This document shows positions 23,425 to 33,137 of a stretch of 64,000 bases of DNA, one piece after another. The stretch is taken from assembly GCA_008011715.2 (NCBI GenBank), contig CP136508.1:1860001-1924000 (forward strand), in the 5' to 3' direction. The translations under genes were made by a program, and so were the position numbers. This stretch comes from [Empedobacter] haloabium. Its GTDB lineage: Bacteria; Pseudomonadota; Gammaproteobacteria; Burkholderiales; Burkholderiaceae_D. The notes under the pieces were generated by a model. The model was not told the origin of the DNA, ran no database searches, and saw nothing but the letters and a program-made list of their open reading frames with translations. Numbering within the stretch: the stretch's first letter is position 1; the number at the start of each line of letters is the position of its first letter.

Positions 23425-24216
23425 TTACGCGAATTCGGCCAGCAGCGGGACCATCTGGCCGAACACGCGCGGGCTGGCCGCGATGATGTGGCCGGTGGCC
23501 ATGTAGTTCGATTCGCCGTTGAATTCGCCGGCGATGCCGCCCGCTTCCGTCACCAGCAGCGAGCCGGCGGCGATGTCCCACGGCTGCAGGTTCTTTTCAT
23601 AGAAGCCGTCCAGGCGACCGCAGGCGACATAGGCCAGGTCCAGTGCGGCCGAACCGGCGCGGCGCACGCCGTGGCAGCGCTCGGCCATGATGCCGTACAT
23701 TTTCAGGTATTCGTCCAGCGCCTTCGGGCTGCCGTTCTTGTAGCCCGTGCCCAGCAGGGCGCCGCTGATGCGGTCCTGCTTGCGCACGCGGATGCGCTTC
23801 TCGTTCAGATAGGCGCCGGCGCCTTTTTCGGCGGTAAACAGGTCGTTGGCGACCGGATCGTAAACCAGGCCGAGCGTGACGACGCCGCGCTGCTGCAGCG
23901 CGATGGAAACCGCGTACTGGGGGAAGCCGTGCATGAAGTTGGTGGTGCCGTCCAGCGGGTCGATGACCCACACGAATTCACTCTCGTCGTTCACGTTGCC
24001 CGTGGTGCCGGATTCCTCGCACAGGAAGGCATGGTCGGGATAAGCTTTTTGCAAGACTTCGATGATGGCCTGCTCGGCGGCCTGGTCGACGTCCGTCACG
24101 AAGTCGTTGTGTTGTTTTTCGGTGACAGTGACCCGGTCCAGGTCGAACGACGCGCGGTTGATGACGGCGGCGCCGCGACGGGCGGCCTTGATGGCCGTGT
24201 TGAGCATTGGATGCAT
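23425..24216 (-). CDS. suhB: Inositol-1-monophosphatase
   Basis: 263 residues from ATG 24216 ([20 protein letters not shown]). The Li+-sensitive phosphatase motifs are intact: EESG (about 68-71), [18 protein letters not shown] (about 83-100, metal-binding DPLDGT) and [15 protein letters not shown] near residue 215. It hydrolyses inositol phosphates; E. coli SuhB also joins the NusA/NusG antitermination complex on rRNA operons. It is divergent from trmJ, an arrangement frequent in Burkholderiales. A longer frame to 24351 lacks homology to the family start. Confidence 0.95.
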   Translation of the reverse strand: MHPMLNTAIKAARRGAAVINRASFDLDRVTVTEKQHNDFVTDVDQAAEQAIIEVLQKAYPDHAFLCEESGTTGNVNDESEFVWVIDPLDGTTNFMHGFPQYAVSIALQQRGVVTLGLVYDPVANDLFTAEKGAGAYLNEKRIRVRKQDRISGALLGTGYKNGSPKALDEYLKMYGIMAERCHGVRRAGSAALDLAYVACGRLDGFYEKNLQPWDIAAGSLLVTEAGGIAGEFNGESNYMATGHIIAASPRVFGQMVPLLAEFA

Positions 24217-24376
24217 TGCAATTCCCCAAATGGAAGCGCGACCCTGGCCCGCCGCACGTCGTGCGGCAGCGATAGGATCGGCAAGCTGTGAACAAGAATG
24301 AATTAAAGAGCGGCCGCGAGGCCAGGTGGTCAGGGTAGAATCCGCACCCACCGACTCGCGAAAACCGCTATTTTAA

Positions 24377-25150
24377 ATGAAGCAGCCCGAAATCACATCG
24401 TCTCTTTTCAGCCGCCTGCGCGTGGTGCTGGTGGAAACCAGCCGGGCGGGCAATATCGGCGCGGTCGCGCGCGCCATGAAAACGATGGGATTTTCCGACC
24501 TGGTGCTGGTCAGCCCGCGCTTTGATGGCATGACGGCGCACGAGGAGGCGGTGGCGTTCGCCAGCGGTGCGCAGGACCTGCTGGCCGGCACGCGCGTCGT
24601 CGCCACCATCGCCGAGGCGCTGGAAGGCATCAACTACGCGGCCGCGGTGTCGGCCCGCCTGCGCGAGTTCTCGCCGCCCGTGCACACGCCGCGCGAGGTG
24701 GCCGAGCATGCCGCCGCCACGGCCGACCTGCACGTCGCCCTGGTGCTGGGCAACGAGCGTTTCGGCCTGCCGAACGACATCGTCGAGCGCTGCAACGTGC
24801 TCATTAATATCCCCGCCAATCCGGACTACTCGTCGCTGAACCTGGCCCAGGCGGCGCAGGTGCTGGTCTACGAATGCCGCATGGCGGCGCTGGCGGCCGG
24901 CAGCACGCCGGCGCCGAAGGCCGAGGTCGGCTTTCATGGCGAGGCTGCCTCGCTGGCCCAGATCGACGGCATGTACCAGCACCTGGAGCAGGCGCTGGTG
25001 GCCGTCGGCTTCCTGGACGCGCACAATCCCCGCAAGCTGATGCCGCGCATTAAGCGCCTGTTCGCCCGCACCCAGCTGGAAACGGAAGAGGTGAACATCC
25101 TGCGCGGCATCGCGCGCCAGATCCTGGTGCGCTGCAAGACGGAAAACTGA
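24377..25150 (+). CDS. trmJ: tRNA (cytidine/uridine-2'-O-)-methyltransferase TrmJ
   Basis: 257 residues of the SPOUT class. Motif 1 NIGAVARAMKTMGF, motif 2 LVLGNERFGLPND and motif 3 SSLNLAQAAQVLVYE form the knotted SAM site. The C-terminal extension (LFARTQLETEEVNILRGIAR) matches TrmJ and distinguishes it from TrmL. It 2'-O-methylates position 32 of several tRNAs. Divergent from suhB with a 160-bp gap holding a TAGAAT -10-like element near 24336. Confidence 0.93.
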   Translation: MKQPEITSSLFSRLRVVLVETSRAGNIGAVARAMKTMGFSDLVLVSPRFDGMTAHEEAVAFASGAQDLLAGTRVVATIAEALEGINYAAAVSARLREFSPPVHTPREVAEHAAATADLHVALVLGNERFGLPNDIVERCNVLINIPANPDYSSLNLAQAAQVLVYECRMAALAAGSTPAPKAEVGFHGEAASLAQIDGMYQHLEQALVAVGFLDAHNPRKLMPRIKRLFARTQLETEEVNILRGIARQILVRCKTEN

Positions 25151-25219
25151 GGCCGGACTCTAATCGCACGGTCGTTCCTCTCGTACACTCGGCTTACAAA
25201 ACCAACAGTACGGAGACGT

Positions 25220-25738
25220 ATGACGACACGCAGAGCGTTCCTCAAATTCGGGGTGGGCGGCGCCTTGGCGCTGGCGGCCGGCGGCGCGCTGTACCGCGGC
25301 CTGGCGCACGGCGCCCCCGCCCGCTTCAATCTCGACGCCGCCGGGGGCGAGCTGCTGACGGCCGTCGTGCCGGCCCTGCTGGGTCCCGCGCTGCCCAGCG
25401 CGCCGGCGGCCCGACAACAAGCCGTTCAAGCGACCGTTGAACGCGTCTCGCTTGCCATCGCCGGCCTGCCGCTGGCCGCGCAGGGCGAGCTGCAAGACCT
25501 GTTCGGCCTGCTGGCGCTGGCCCCCACGCGGCGCCTGCTGGCGGGGCTGCCGGCCTGGCGCGACGCCACGCCGGCCCAGCTGGAAGCCTTCCTGCAAGGC
25601 TGGCGCCTGCACCGCTTCGCCAGGCTGCGCGCCGGTTACCAGGCGTTGCACGACCTCGTCATCGGCAGCTGGTATGCCGATCCGTCCAGCTGGGCCGCCA
25701 TCGGCTACCCCGGTCCCATGCCGGAGCTGGCGGCATGA
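25220..25738 (+). CDS. Tat-exported small subunit next to a GMC oxidoreductase (gluconate 2-dehydrogenase subunit 3-like)
   Basis: 172 residues. A twin-arginine signal is clear: TTRRAFLKFGVGGALALAAG. The mature part has the helical pattern of gluconate 2-dehydrogenase subunit 3-like proteins (GGELLTAVVPALLGPAL, LLAGLPAWRDATPAQLEAFL) and ends SWYADPSSWAAIGYPGPMPE, a tail usual in small partners of GMC enzymes. Its stop overlaps the GMC start (ATGA), so the proteins are coupled. It probably pilots the folded flavoenzyme through the Tat pathway, since the GMC protein has no signal of its own; that is inference. Confidence 0.82.
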   Translation: MTTRRAFLKFGVGGALALAAGGALYRGLAHGAPARFNLDAAGGELLTAVVPALLGPALPSAPAARQQAVQATVERVSLAIAGLPLAAQGELQDLFGLLALAPTRRLLAGLPAWRDATPAQLEAFLQGWRLHRFARLRAGYQALHDLVIGSWYADPSSWAAIGYPGPMPELAA

Positions 25739-27342
25739 GCACGAGTCACAGCCCCATCGCGGATCCGATTGCCGCCGGCCTCGCGGCCGGCTGGAACGTC
25801 ATCGACTGCGCCACGCTGAGCGCGAACCGGGTCATCGAGGCGGATGTCGCCATCGTCGGCAGCGGTGCCGGCGGCGGCGTCACGGCCGAGATCCTAACGG
25901 CCGCCGGCCTGAACGTGGTCATCGTCGAGGAGGGCGCGCTGAAATCGTCGCGCGACTTCAAGATGCGCGAGGCCGAGGCCTATCCGGCGCTGTACCAGGA
26001 GTCGGCCGCGCGCAAGACGCGCGACAAGGCGATCAACATTCTGCAGGGCCGCACCGTGGGCGGCTCGACCACGGTCAACTGGACCTCCAGCTTCCGCACG
26101 CCGCCGACCACGCTGGCGCACTGGCAGCGCCGCTTCGGCCTGACGGGTTACACGGTCGAGGCGCTGGCGCCGTGGTTCGAGCGGATGGAGCAGCGCCTGC
26201 ACATCGCCGACTGGCCGACACCACCGAACGCCAACAACGACCTGCTGCGCCAGGGCGCCGGCAAGCTGGGCATCCACACGGCGGCGATCCGCCGCAACGT
26301 CAACGGCTGCTGGAACCTGGGCTACTGCGGCATGGGCTGCCCCACCAATGCCAAGCAGTCGATGCTCGTCACGACGATCCCTGCGGCGCTGGCCGGCGGC
26401 GCCACCCTGCTGACGCGGGCGCGGGCCGAACGCCTGGTGCTGCGCGGCGACAAGGCCGAGCACGTCCTGGTGGCGGCACTGGGCGCGGACGGCATCGCGC
26501 CCACCGGGCGCACGGTGACGGTGCGCGCGCGCCACGTCGTGGTGGCCGGCGGCGCCATCAACTCGCCCGGCCTGCTGCTGCGCTCGAGCGCGCCCGACCC
26601 GCACCGGCTGCTGGGCAAGCGCACCTTCCTGCACCCGACACTGGTCTCGGCCGGGCGCTTCGCCCAGCCGGTGGATGGCTTCGCGGGCGCGCCGCAGACG
26701 ATCTATTCCGACCACTTCCTCGACACCCTGCCGGTCGACGGTCCCATCGGCTACAAGCTGGAGGTGCCGCCGCTGCATCCGCTGCTGCTGTCGACGACCC
26801 TGGCCGGCTTCGGCGCCGCGCACGCGGAGGCGATGCGCCATTTCGCCCGCACCCAGGGTATGCTGGCGCTGCTGCGCGACGGCTTCCACGACGGCTCGCA
26901 AGGCGGCCAGGTCCACCTGCGTGGCGACGGCACCCCGGAGCTGGACTACCCGATCACGGACTACCTGTGGGACGGCGCCCGCCGCGCCCTGCTGACGATG
27001 GCGGAAATCCAGTTCGCCGCCGGCGCCGAGGCCGTGCTGCCGCTGCACGAGATGGGGCGCCACCACGCCAGCTGGCCCGAGGCGAAGGCGGCGATCCAGG
27101 CGCTGCCGATGGCGCCGCTCTTGACCCGGGTCGCGTCGGCCCACGTGATGGGCGGCTGCACGATGGCGGCGGCAGAACGCGACGGCGTGGTCGCGCCCGA
27201 TGGGCGCTACCGCGAGCTGGCCAACGTATCGGTGCACGACGGCTCGCTGTTCCCCACCTCGATCGGCGCCAATCCGCAACTGTCGATCTACGCCATCGTG
27301 GCCCGTCTCGCCACCGACCTGGCGGCCCGGCTGAAAGGATAG
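25735..27342 (+). CDS. GMC-family FAD-dependent oxidoreductase
   Basis: 535 residues. FAD-binding VAIVGSGAGGGVTAEILTAA near residue 40, GRTVGGSTTVNWTSSFRTP (about 103-121), a Cys-rich NGCWNLGYCGMGCPTNAKQS (about 187-206), VVVAGGAINSPGLLLRSS (about 265-282), and C-terminal VMGGCTMAAAERDGVVAPDG with GANPQLSIYAIVARLA. The layout matches bacterial long-chain alcohol / sterol oxidase-like GMC proteins. Substrate unknown; a hydrophobic alcohol is plausible since a membrane-anchored lipase follows. Electrons may pass to cytochromes c such as those at 50-52 kb, but that is speculation. Confidence 0.9.
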   Translation: MSTSHSPIADPIAAGLAAGWNVIDCATLSANRVIEADVAIVGSGAGGGVTAEILTAAGLNVVIVEEGALKSSRDFKMREAEAYPALYQESAARKTRDKAINILQGRTVGGSTTVNWTSSFRTPPTTLAHWQRRFGLTGYTVEALAPWFERMEQRLHIADWPTPPNANNDLLRQGAGKLGIHTAAIRRNVNGCWNLGYCGMGCPTNAKQSMLVTTIPAALAGGATLLTRARAERLVLRGDKAEHVLVAALGADGIAPTGRTVTVRARHVVVAGGAINSPGLLLRSSAPDPHRLLGKRTFLHPTLVSAGRFAQPVDGFAGAPQTIYSDHFLDTLPVDGPIGYKLEVPPLHPLLLSTTLAGFGAAHAEAMRHFARTQGMLALLRDGFHDGSQGGQVHLRGDGTPELDYPITDYLWDGARRALLTMAEIQFAAGAEAVLPLHEMGRHHASWPEAKAAIQALPMAPLLTRVASAHVMGGCTMAAAERDGVVAPDGRYRELANVSVHDGSLFPTSIGANPQLSIYAIVARLATDLAARLKG

Positions 27343-27352
27343 GAGCGCTTCA

Positions 27353-28279
27353 ATGGTGGTTCGACTCCTGCTGGCGATCATGGCGGTGCAGGTGGTCTGC
27401 GCGCTGCTGATCTGGTACGCCGCCACGTCCTACGTGCCGGCCGACCTGGCATTGGTGCTGGCGCTGCTGGCCGTGCTGCTGGCGCGGCTGGCGATCGTCG
27501 GCAACAATTTCCTCCTGAGCCGACGCCATGGCAGCCCCGCGCCCGATCACCATCGCCTGACGCCAGGTGGCAAGCTGCGCCTGCTGCTGGGGGAGTTTCG
27601 CGCCACGATGCTGGCGTCGTCCTGGCACATGCTGCGCCACCGGCCGGCGCCGTTCCTGGCGCCGCCGTCGCAAGCCTTGCCGGTGCTGCTGATCCACGGC
27701 TACGGCTGCAACGGCGGCTACTGGCGGCCGCTGCGCCGGCAGTTGGAGAGCGCCGGCATCAGCCACGACGCGGTGGACCTGGAACCCGTCACCGCTGCCA
27801 TCGACGACTATGCCGGCCAGGTGGAAGCGGGCGTGCAGCGCTTGCTGGCGGCGACCGGCGCGCCGCGCGTCGTCATCGTCGCGCACAGCATGGGCGGCCT
27901 GGTGGCGCGCGCCTGGCTGCGCCGCCACGGCGCGGCCGCCGAGGCGCGCGTCGCGCGCGTGATCACGGTGGGCACGCCGCATTCCGGCACCGCGCTGGCG
28001 TCGCTCGGCATCGGCGCCAATGCCGCGCAGATGCGCCGCGACGCTCCCTGGCTGGCGCGGCTCGCGCAGGACGACGAGGGACGTCGGGCCATGTTCACCT
28101 CGATCTGGTCGTGGCACGACAACATCATCGCCCCCCAGCTCTCCTGCCAGCTCGCGGGCGCCCGCAACGTGGCGCTGGGCGGCATCGGCCACGTCGCGCT
28201 GGGCAGCCACCCCCAGGTGTTGCGCACGATACTCGACGAGATTTTGACGGCGTCCACACCATCCGCTAGACTGTATTGA
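27353..28279 (+). CDS. Membrane-anchored alpha/beta hydrolase (lipase-like)
   Basis: 308 residues. Two N-terminal membrane segments (LLAIMAVQVVCALLIWYAAT and LALVLALLAVLLARLAIVG) precede an alpha/beta-hydrolase domain: oxyanion region PVLLIHGYGCNGGYWRPL, nucleophile AHSMGGLVAR (Ser near residue 181), TVGTPHSGTALASLGIGA, and catalytic His in GIGHVALGSHPQV. It resembles triacylglycerol lipases / permuted acyltransferases. It is 10 nt after the GMC gene and ends the operon. The order Tat subunit, GMC, lipase suggests ester cleavage coupled to oxidation of the released alcohol; this is inferred. Confidence 0.87.
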   Translation: MVVRLLLAIMAVQVVCALLIWYAATSYVPADLALVLALLAVLLARLAIVGNNFLLSRRHGSPAPDHHRLTPGGKLRLLLGEFRATMLASSWHMLRHRPAPFLAPPSQALPVLLIHGYGCNGGYWRPLRRQLESAGISHDAVDLEPVTAAIDDYAGQVEAGVQRLLAATGAPRVVIVAHSMGGLVARAWLRRHGAAAEARVARVITVGTPHSGTALASLGIGANAAQMRRDAPWLARLAQDDEGRRAMFTSIWSWHDNIIAPQLSCQLAGARNVALGGIGHVALGSHPQVLRTILDEILTASTPSARLY

Positions 28280-28462
28280 TTGCTGGAAACATGGTCACGC
28301 CGGACACAGAACCGGCGGTCCGTGCGCGCGCCGCTTTCGTGCTTCGCGTGCCGGCGGAATAAGGGATACTGACAGGACGGGGAGGGCGCATGCCCGCAAG
28401 AAGGGCCCGCACACCATGCCAGCGGCAGGGGCGTGCCCAGGTAACACTACAGGAGTGCGAAC

Positions 28463-31400
28463 GTGTCGGCACGGATCCTCATCATAGAAGACAATCCCAC
28501 CAATATGGAGCTGATGGTGTACCTGCTGCGGGCGTTCGGGTACACGCCGCTCAGCGCCAGCGACGGGGAGGAGGGCGTGGCCGTGGCGCGGCGCGAACGG
28601 CCCGACCTGATCATCTGCGACGTGCACCTGCCCAAGCTCGATGGCTACGGGGTGGTGGCCGCGTTGAAGGCCGATGCGGGCACGCGGGCGATTCCCGCGC
28701 TGGCCGTGACGGCGCTGGCGATGGTGGGCGACCGCGAACGGCTGCTGGCCGCCGGCTTCGACGGCTATATCGGCAAGCCCATCGAACCGGATAGTTTCGT
28801 CACACAGATCGAGTCTTTTTTACCGGGGGAGATGTCGCCCCCTGAACAAGACGACATCGCAACGATCCTCATCGTCGACGATCATGTGCTGAACCGCGAG
28901 TTCCTGATGACGTTGCTGGGGTTCTCCGGCTACCGCCTGATGGAAGCGGCCAGCGGCGCCGAAGCCCTGAAGCTGATCGAGCACGACAAGCCTGACCTGA
29001 TCATCTCGGACATCCTGATGCCGCAGATGGACGGCTACGAACTGGTGGCGCGGGTGCGCAGCAATCCCGCCACCGCGCAGGTGCCGATCATCTTCTATAC
29101 CGCCACTTACCGCGAGAAGGAAGCCGCCGCCGTGGCCGAGGCCTGCGGCGTGCGCTGGGTGCTGCCGAAACCCTCCGACCCGGACATCATCCTGGGCACC
29201 GTGCACGAGGCGCTGGGTGCCAAGGAAGCGCCGCCGGTGCTGGACTTCGCGCCGCGCCCGTCGGACGATCCCAAGCTGGGCCAGATCGGCAACAAGATGG
29301 TGGAATACCTGGACGAAGTCGAGTCGTCCAGCCAGCTGTTGACGCAGCTGGCGCACCACGACGGCAATCACGCGCGCGACGGCGAGGCCGAGCGGCTGCA
29401 CACGATGACGCAGCGGCTGTCGAACAGCCTGTCGAGCCTGCAGGCCGTCAGCCTGCGCCTGACGGCCCTGATCGAACTGGGCATCGACCTGGGTGCCAAG
29501 CGCGAGCCGCAAGGGCTGATCGACATCGGCTGCAAGGTGGCGCAGAACATCTGCGTGTCGCGCTATGCCTGCATCGGTGTGCTGGACGAGGATGCCGGCA
29601 CGCTGACGCATTTTTCCTGCTGCGGCATCGGCGAGAGCGCGCGCGTGCTGTCCAGTAACCCGGATGCGGGCGTGCTGCGCCAGGTCATGCATGCGCGCCA
29701 GCCGGTGCGCATGGGCGGCCTGCCGGGCCACCCGTCCCACATCGGCCTGCCGGAGGAACACCCGCCGGTGCATTCGTTCCTGGGCGTGCCGATCATGACG
29801 AACGAGCGGGTGCACGGCTGGCTCTACCTGGCCGACAAGATGGGCGCGCCGGAATTCTCGGAGGTGGACGAGCGCGTGGCCGTCACCGTGGCGGCGCAGG
29901 TCGCGGTGGCCTACGAGAACCTGCGCCTGTACGACGAGATCCGCCGCCACCACGCGCAGCTGCAGGCGGACCTGGACGCGCGCACCAAGCTGACCGAGGA
30001 CCTGCGCCGCTTCCGCATGGCGATGGATGCAACGGCCGATGCAATCTTCCTGGTCGACCGCGCCAATATGTGCTTCGTCGACGTCAACGTGACGGCTTGC
30101 CGCATGCTGGGCTACGAGCGCGAGGACTTCCTGCTGGTGGGCCAGCGCGACCGTGGCAGCGCCCCGGCCCAGCTGGCGGAGCTGTACGACAAGCTGCTGG
30201 CGGGCGACCAGAGCGGCGCGATGGCCGAGCTCCTGGTGCACCGCCGCGACGGCTCGCTGCTGTCGGTCGAGGTGCAACGGCGCACCCTGCGCTCGGGCCA
30301 GAACTGGATCCTCGTTGCCGTGGCGCGCGACATCACGGAACGCAAGGAAGCGGAGCGGCGCCTGCTGAAGCTGGCCCACTTCGATACGCTGACCAACCTG
30401 CCCAACCGCAGCCAGCTGTACGAATCGCTGACCCACTCGCTGGTGCAGGCGGCCGAGCACCGCTGGGCGCTGGCCGTGCTGTTCCTGGACATGGACCGCT
30501 TCAAGAACATCAACGACACGCTGGGCCACACCATCGGCGACGAGCTGCTGCGCCAGTTCTCCAGCCGGCTGGTGGACTGCCTGCGCGTGCGCGACACCAT
30601 CGGCCGCTTCGGCGGCGACGAATTCGCGGCCATCCTGATGCTGCCGGACGGCGTGCAGAGCGCGCTGCCGGTGATCGACAAGATCCGCGAGGCGATGCGC
30701 CAGCCGTTCGACCTGAAGGGTCATGAGGTCACCGTCACGGCCAGCATCGGCATCTCGGTGTTCCCGGACGACGGCACCGACGCCGACACGCTGATCAAGT
30801 ATGCCGATACGGCCATGTATCGCGCCAAGGAAGCGGGGCGCGACGCGTTCCGTTTCTTCACGGCCGAGATGAACGCGCAGTCGCTGGCCCGGCTGGACCT
30901 GGAGAACGCGCTGCGCCGCGCCATCGACAACGGCGAGTTCGTGCTGTACTTCCAGCCCAAGGTGCACCTGTCCACGGGCCGCATCAGCGGCGCCGAGGCG
31001 CTGATCCGCTGGAACCGTCCCGGCCACGGCATGGTGTCGCCGGCGCTGTTCATCCCGCTGCTGGAGGAGACCGGGCTGATCGTGCGCGTGGGGGCCTGGG
31101 TGATCCACGAAGCCTGCCGCAAGATCGCCCAGTGGAAGGCGTCCGGCGCCGGTGCCGTGCAGCTCTCGGTCAACGTCTCGGGCATCCAGTTCTTCGTGGG
31201 CGGCCTGCAGGAGGAGGTATTGAAGGCCTTGCGCGAGCACGACATCCCGCCCGAGCTCCTGGAGCTGGAACTGACGGAAAGCTCGCTGATGTCGAACGCG
31301 GAAGAGACCATCACCGTGCTGCAGACCTTGAAGGAGCTGGGCATCAAGATCTCGATCGACGACTTCGGCACCGGCTATTCGTCGCTGGCCTACCTGAAGC

Positions 31401-32089
31401 GCTTCCCGATCGACAAGCTGAAGATCGACATCGCCTTCGTGCGCGAGGTGACCAGCAATCCGGACGACGCGGCCATCGTGCTGGCCATCATCAACATGGC
31501 GCACAGCATGAAGCTGAAGGTCATCGCCGAGGGCGTCGAGAAGGATGCCCAGCTGGCCTACCTGCGCCGCCACGACTGCGACGAGATGCAGGGCTACTAT
31601 TTCAGCCGCCCGGTGCCGGCCGACGATTTCGAGGCCATGCTGCGCGAGGGCCGCTACCTGCAGACGCCGGCCGACGAGGCACAGGACCGCGAGCAGCCGA
31701 CCTTGCTGATCGTCGACGACGATGCCTTCATGCTGGACGTGCTGTCGGACTTCCTGGCGCAGGACGGCTACCGCATCCTGACGGCGCAGACGGCGGCGGA
31801 AGGCTTCGACATCCTGGCACGCTACCGTGTGCAGGTGATCCTGTGCGACCAGTGCATGCCGAAGATGAGCGGCACCGAGTTCATGGAGCGGGTCAAGAAC
31901 CTGGCCCCGGACACGTTCCGCATCATGCTGTCGGCCTACGCGGACCTGACGCCGATCATGGCCGCGATCAACCGTGGCGCCATCGACCGCTTCTACACGA
32001 AGCCGTGGAAGGGCGCCGTTTTGCGTGAAAACATCCGCGAGGGCTTCCGGCTGCATGGCCTGGCGCGCGCGCGGATGCAGGCGGCGTGA
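28463..32089 (+). CDS. REC-REC-GAF-PAS-GGDEF-EAL-REC cyclic-di-GMP signalling protein
   Basis: 1208 residues from GTG 28463 (AGGAGTG ahead). Receiver 1 has phospho-Asp 53 (ICDVHLPKLDGYG) and receiver 2 Asp 183 (ISDILMPQMDGYE). A GAF domain lies at about 340-490 and a PAS domain at about 515-630. The diguanylate cyclase site RFGGDEFAAI is at 717-721, and the phosphodiesterase site begins AEALIRW at 845-847 with ELTES and DDFGTGYSS. A third receiver (Asp 1129 in CDQCMPKMSGTEF) ends with FYTKPWKG, typical of RpfG-type receivers. No membrane segment. Both catalytic motifs are intact, so it may make and degrade c-di-GMP, switched by up to three phosphorylations. No kinase gene is adjacent. Confidence 0.95.
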   Translation: MSARILIIEDNPTNMELMVYLLRAFGYTPLSASDGEEGVAVARRERPDLIICDVHLPKLDGYGVVAALKADAGTRAIPALAVTALAMVGDRERLLAAGFDGYIGKPIEPDSFVTQIESFLPGEMSPPEQDDIATILIVDDHVLNREFLMTLLGFSGYRLMEAASGAEALKLIEHDKPDLIISDILMPQMDGYELVARVRSNPATAQVPIIFYTATYREKEAAAVAEACGVRWVLPKPSDPDIILGTVHEALGAKEAPPVLDFAPRPSDDPKLGQIGNKMVEYLDEVESSSQLLTQLAHHDGNHARDGEAERLHTMTQRLSNSLSSLQAVSLRLTALIELGIDLGAKREPQGLIDIGCKVAQNICVSRYACIGVLDEDAGTLTHFSCCGIGESARVLSSNPDAGVLRQVMHARQPVRMGGLPGHPSHIGLPEEHPPVHSFLGVPIMTNERVHGWLYLADKMGAPEFSEVDERVAVTVAAQVAVAYENLRLYDEIRRHHAQLQADLDARTKLTEDLRRFRMAMDATADAIFLVDRANMCFVDVNVTACRMLGYEREDFLLVGQRDRGSAPAQLAELYDKLLAGDQSGAMAELLVHRRDGSLLSVEVQRRTLRSGQNWILVAVARDITERKEAERRLLKLAHFDTLTNLPNRSQLYESLTHSLVQAAEHRWALAVLFLDMDRFKNINDTLGHTIGDELLRQFSSRLVDCLRVRDTIGRFGGDEFAAILMLPDGVQSALPVIDKIREAMRQPFDLKGHEVTVTASIGISVFPDDGTDADTLIKYADTAMYRAKEAGRDAFRFFTAEMNAQSLARLDLENALRRAIDNGEFVLYFQPKVHLSTGRISGAEALIRWNRPGHGMVSPALFIPLLEETGLIVRVGAWVIHEACRKIAQWKASGAGAVQLSVNVSGIQFFVGGLQEEVLKALREHDIPPELLELELTESSLMSNAEETITVLQTLKELGIKISIDDFGTGYSSLAYLKRFPIDKLKIDIAFVREVTSNPDDAAIVLAIINMAHSMKLKVIAEGVEKDAQLAYLRRHDCDEMQGYYFSRPVPADDFEAMLREGRYLQTPADEAQDREQPTLLIVDDDAFMLDVLSDFLAQDGYRILTAQTAAEGFDILARYRVQVILCDQCMPKMSGTEFMERVKNLAPDTFRIMLSAYADLTPIMAAINRGAIDRFYTKPWKGAVLRENIREGFRLHGLARARMQAA

Positions 32090-32097
32090 GGACAGCC

Positions 32098-32385
32098 ATG
32101 GCTAAGAAAGCGAAATCGCAGAACATCTGGCAGGCCGGCGTGGACGCGTTCGCGGCGCGGCGCAAGAAGGTCGAGGCACTGCGTGCGGCCGTGCGCAGTG
32201 CGCGCGACGAGACGCCGCGGCCGCGGCCACGCCTGGTTGCCGCCAACGATGGCGGCCTGGACGAGCTGGTGCGGCATGCCGCGCTGGCGGCTACCTTGCC
32301 GCTGCGGCAGGAAATCGAGGCGCTGAAGGACGAGGTGGCGGGGCTGCGCCGGCAGGTGGCGGAGCTGTCCAAGCGGGGCGGCTGA
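32098..32385 (+). CDS. Small hypothetical protein with C-terminal coiled coil
   Basis: 95 residues, basic. KSQNIWQAGVDAFAARRKKV opens it; the C-terminal third (LRQEIEALKDEVAGLRRQVA) has a clear heptad pattern. ATG 32098 follows GAGGA and lies 8 nt after the stop of the c-di-GMP protein, so it is probably co-transcribed. No family recognised. It could be a partner or scaffold for its large neighbour; that is conjecture from position. Confidence 0.65.
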   Translation: MAKKAKSQNIWQAGVDAFAARRKKVEALRAAVRSARDETPRPRPRLVAANDGGLDELVRHAALAATLPLRQEIEALKDEVAGLRRQVAELSKRGG

Positions 32386-32468
32386 GGGGTCGCTTATTCC
32401 AGCCTCGGTGCCATCGGTGTTATCCTTGCAGGAGCAATAACAGAAATAACAGGAAACTCTCTCGCCCC

Positions 32469-33137
32469 ATGCTACAAAAAGCCCCAAGACGCACACGCGA
32501 ACGGATACTGGAGTTGTCGCTGCGCCTGTTCAACGAATTCGGCGAGCCGAACATCACCACGACCGTGATCGCCGAAGAGATGAACATCTCGCCGGGGAAC
32601 TTGTACTACCATTTCCGCAACAAGGACGACATCGTCAACTCGATCTTCGTCCAGTTCGAGCAGGAGATCGAGCGCATCCTGCACGTGCCCAGCGGGCGCC
32701 GCTCGAACATCGAGGACGTGTGGCAGTACCTGCACCTGATGTTCGAACTGATCTGGCGCTACCGCTTCTTCTACCGCGACCTGAACGACCTGCTGTCGCG
32801 CAACCGCAAGCTCGAGCTGCACTTCAAGCAGATTCTGGCGCACAAGATCAAGGTCGCCACCCAGCTGTGCGTGGACCTGCGCAGCGAAGCCTCGCTGGAG
32901 GCGTCGGACGTGACGATCGAGGCGATGGCGACGAACATGGTGGTGGTGGCGACGTACTGGCTGTCGTACGAATACGTGCGCAACCCGCGCAAGTACACCG
33001 AGCAGCAGTCCATGGCGGACGCGCTGGCGCGCGGCTGCTACCAGGTGCTGACCCAGGTCGAACCCTATCTGCGCGGCGAGACGCTGCAGCGCTTCCGCAA
33101 GCTGTCCGACGATTACCTGAAAAAGCTCAACAAGTGA
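32469..33137 (+). CDS. TetR/AcrR-family regulator
   Basis: 222 residues. N-terminal helix-turn-helix: RTRERILELSLRLFNEFGEP, then NITTTVIAEEMNISPGNLYY and HFRNKDDIV, the canonical TetR fold. The C-terminal ligand domain is rich in aromatic residues (FELIWRYRFFYRDLNDLLSR). The stop overlaps the GTG of the LOG gene (GTGA at 33134-33137), so the two are coupled. The type resembles regulators of fatty acid or polyhydroxyalkanoate genes (TetR_C_36-like), but the effector is unknown. Confidence 0.88.
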   Translation: MLQKAPRRTRERILELSLRLFNEFGEPNITTTVIAEEMNISPGNLYYHFRNKDDIVNSIFVQFEQEIERILHVPSGRRSNIEDVWQYLHLMFELIWRYRFFYRDLNDLLSRNRKLELHFKQILAHKIKVATQLCVDLRSEASLEASDVTIEAMATNMVVVATYWLSYEYVRNPRKYTEQQSMADALARGCYQVLTQVEPYLRGETLQRFRKLSDDYLKKLNK

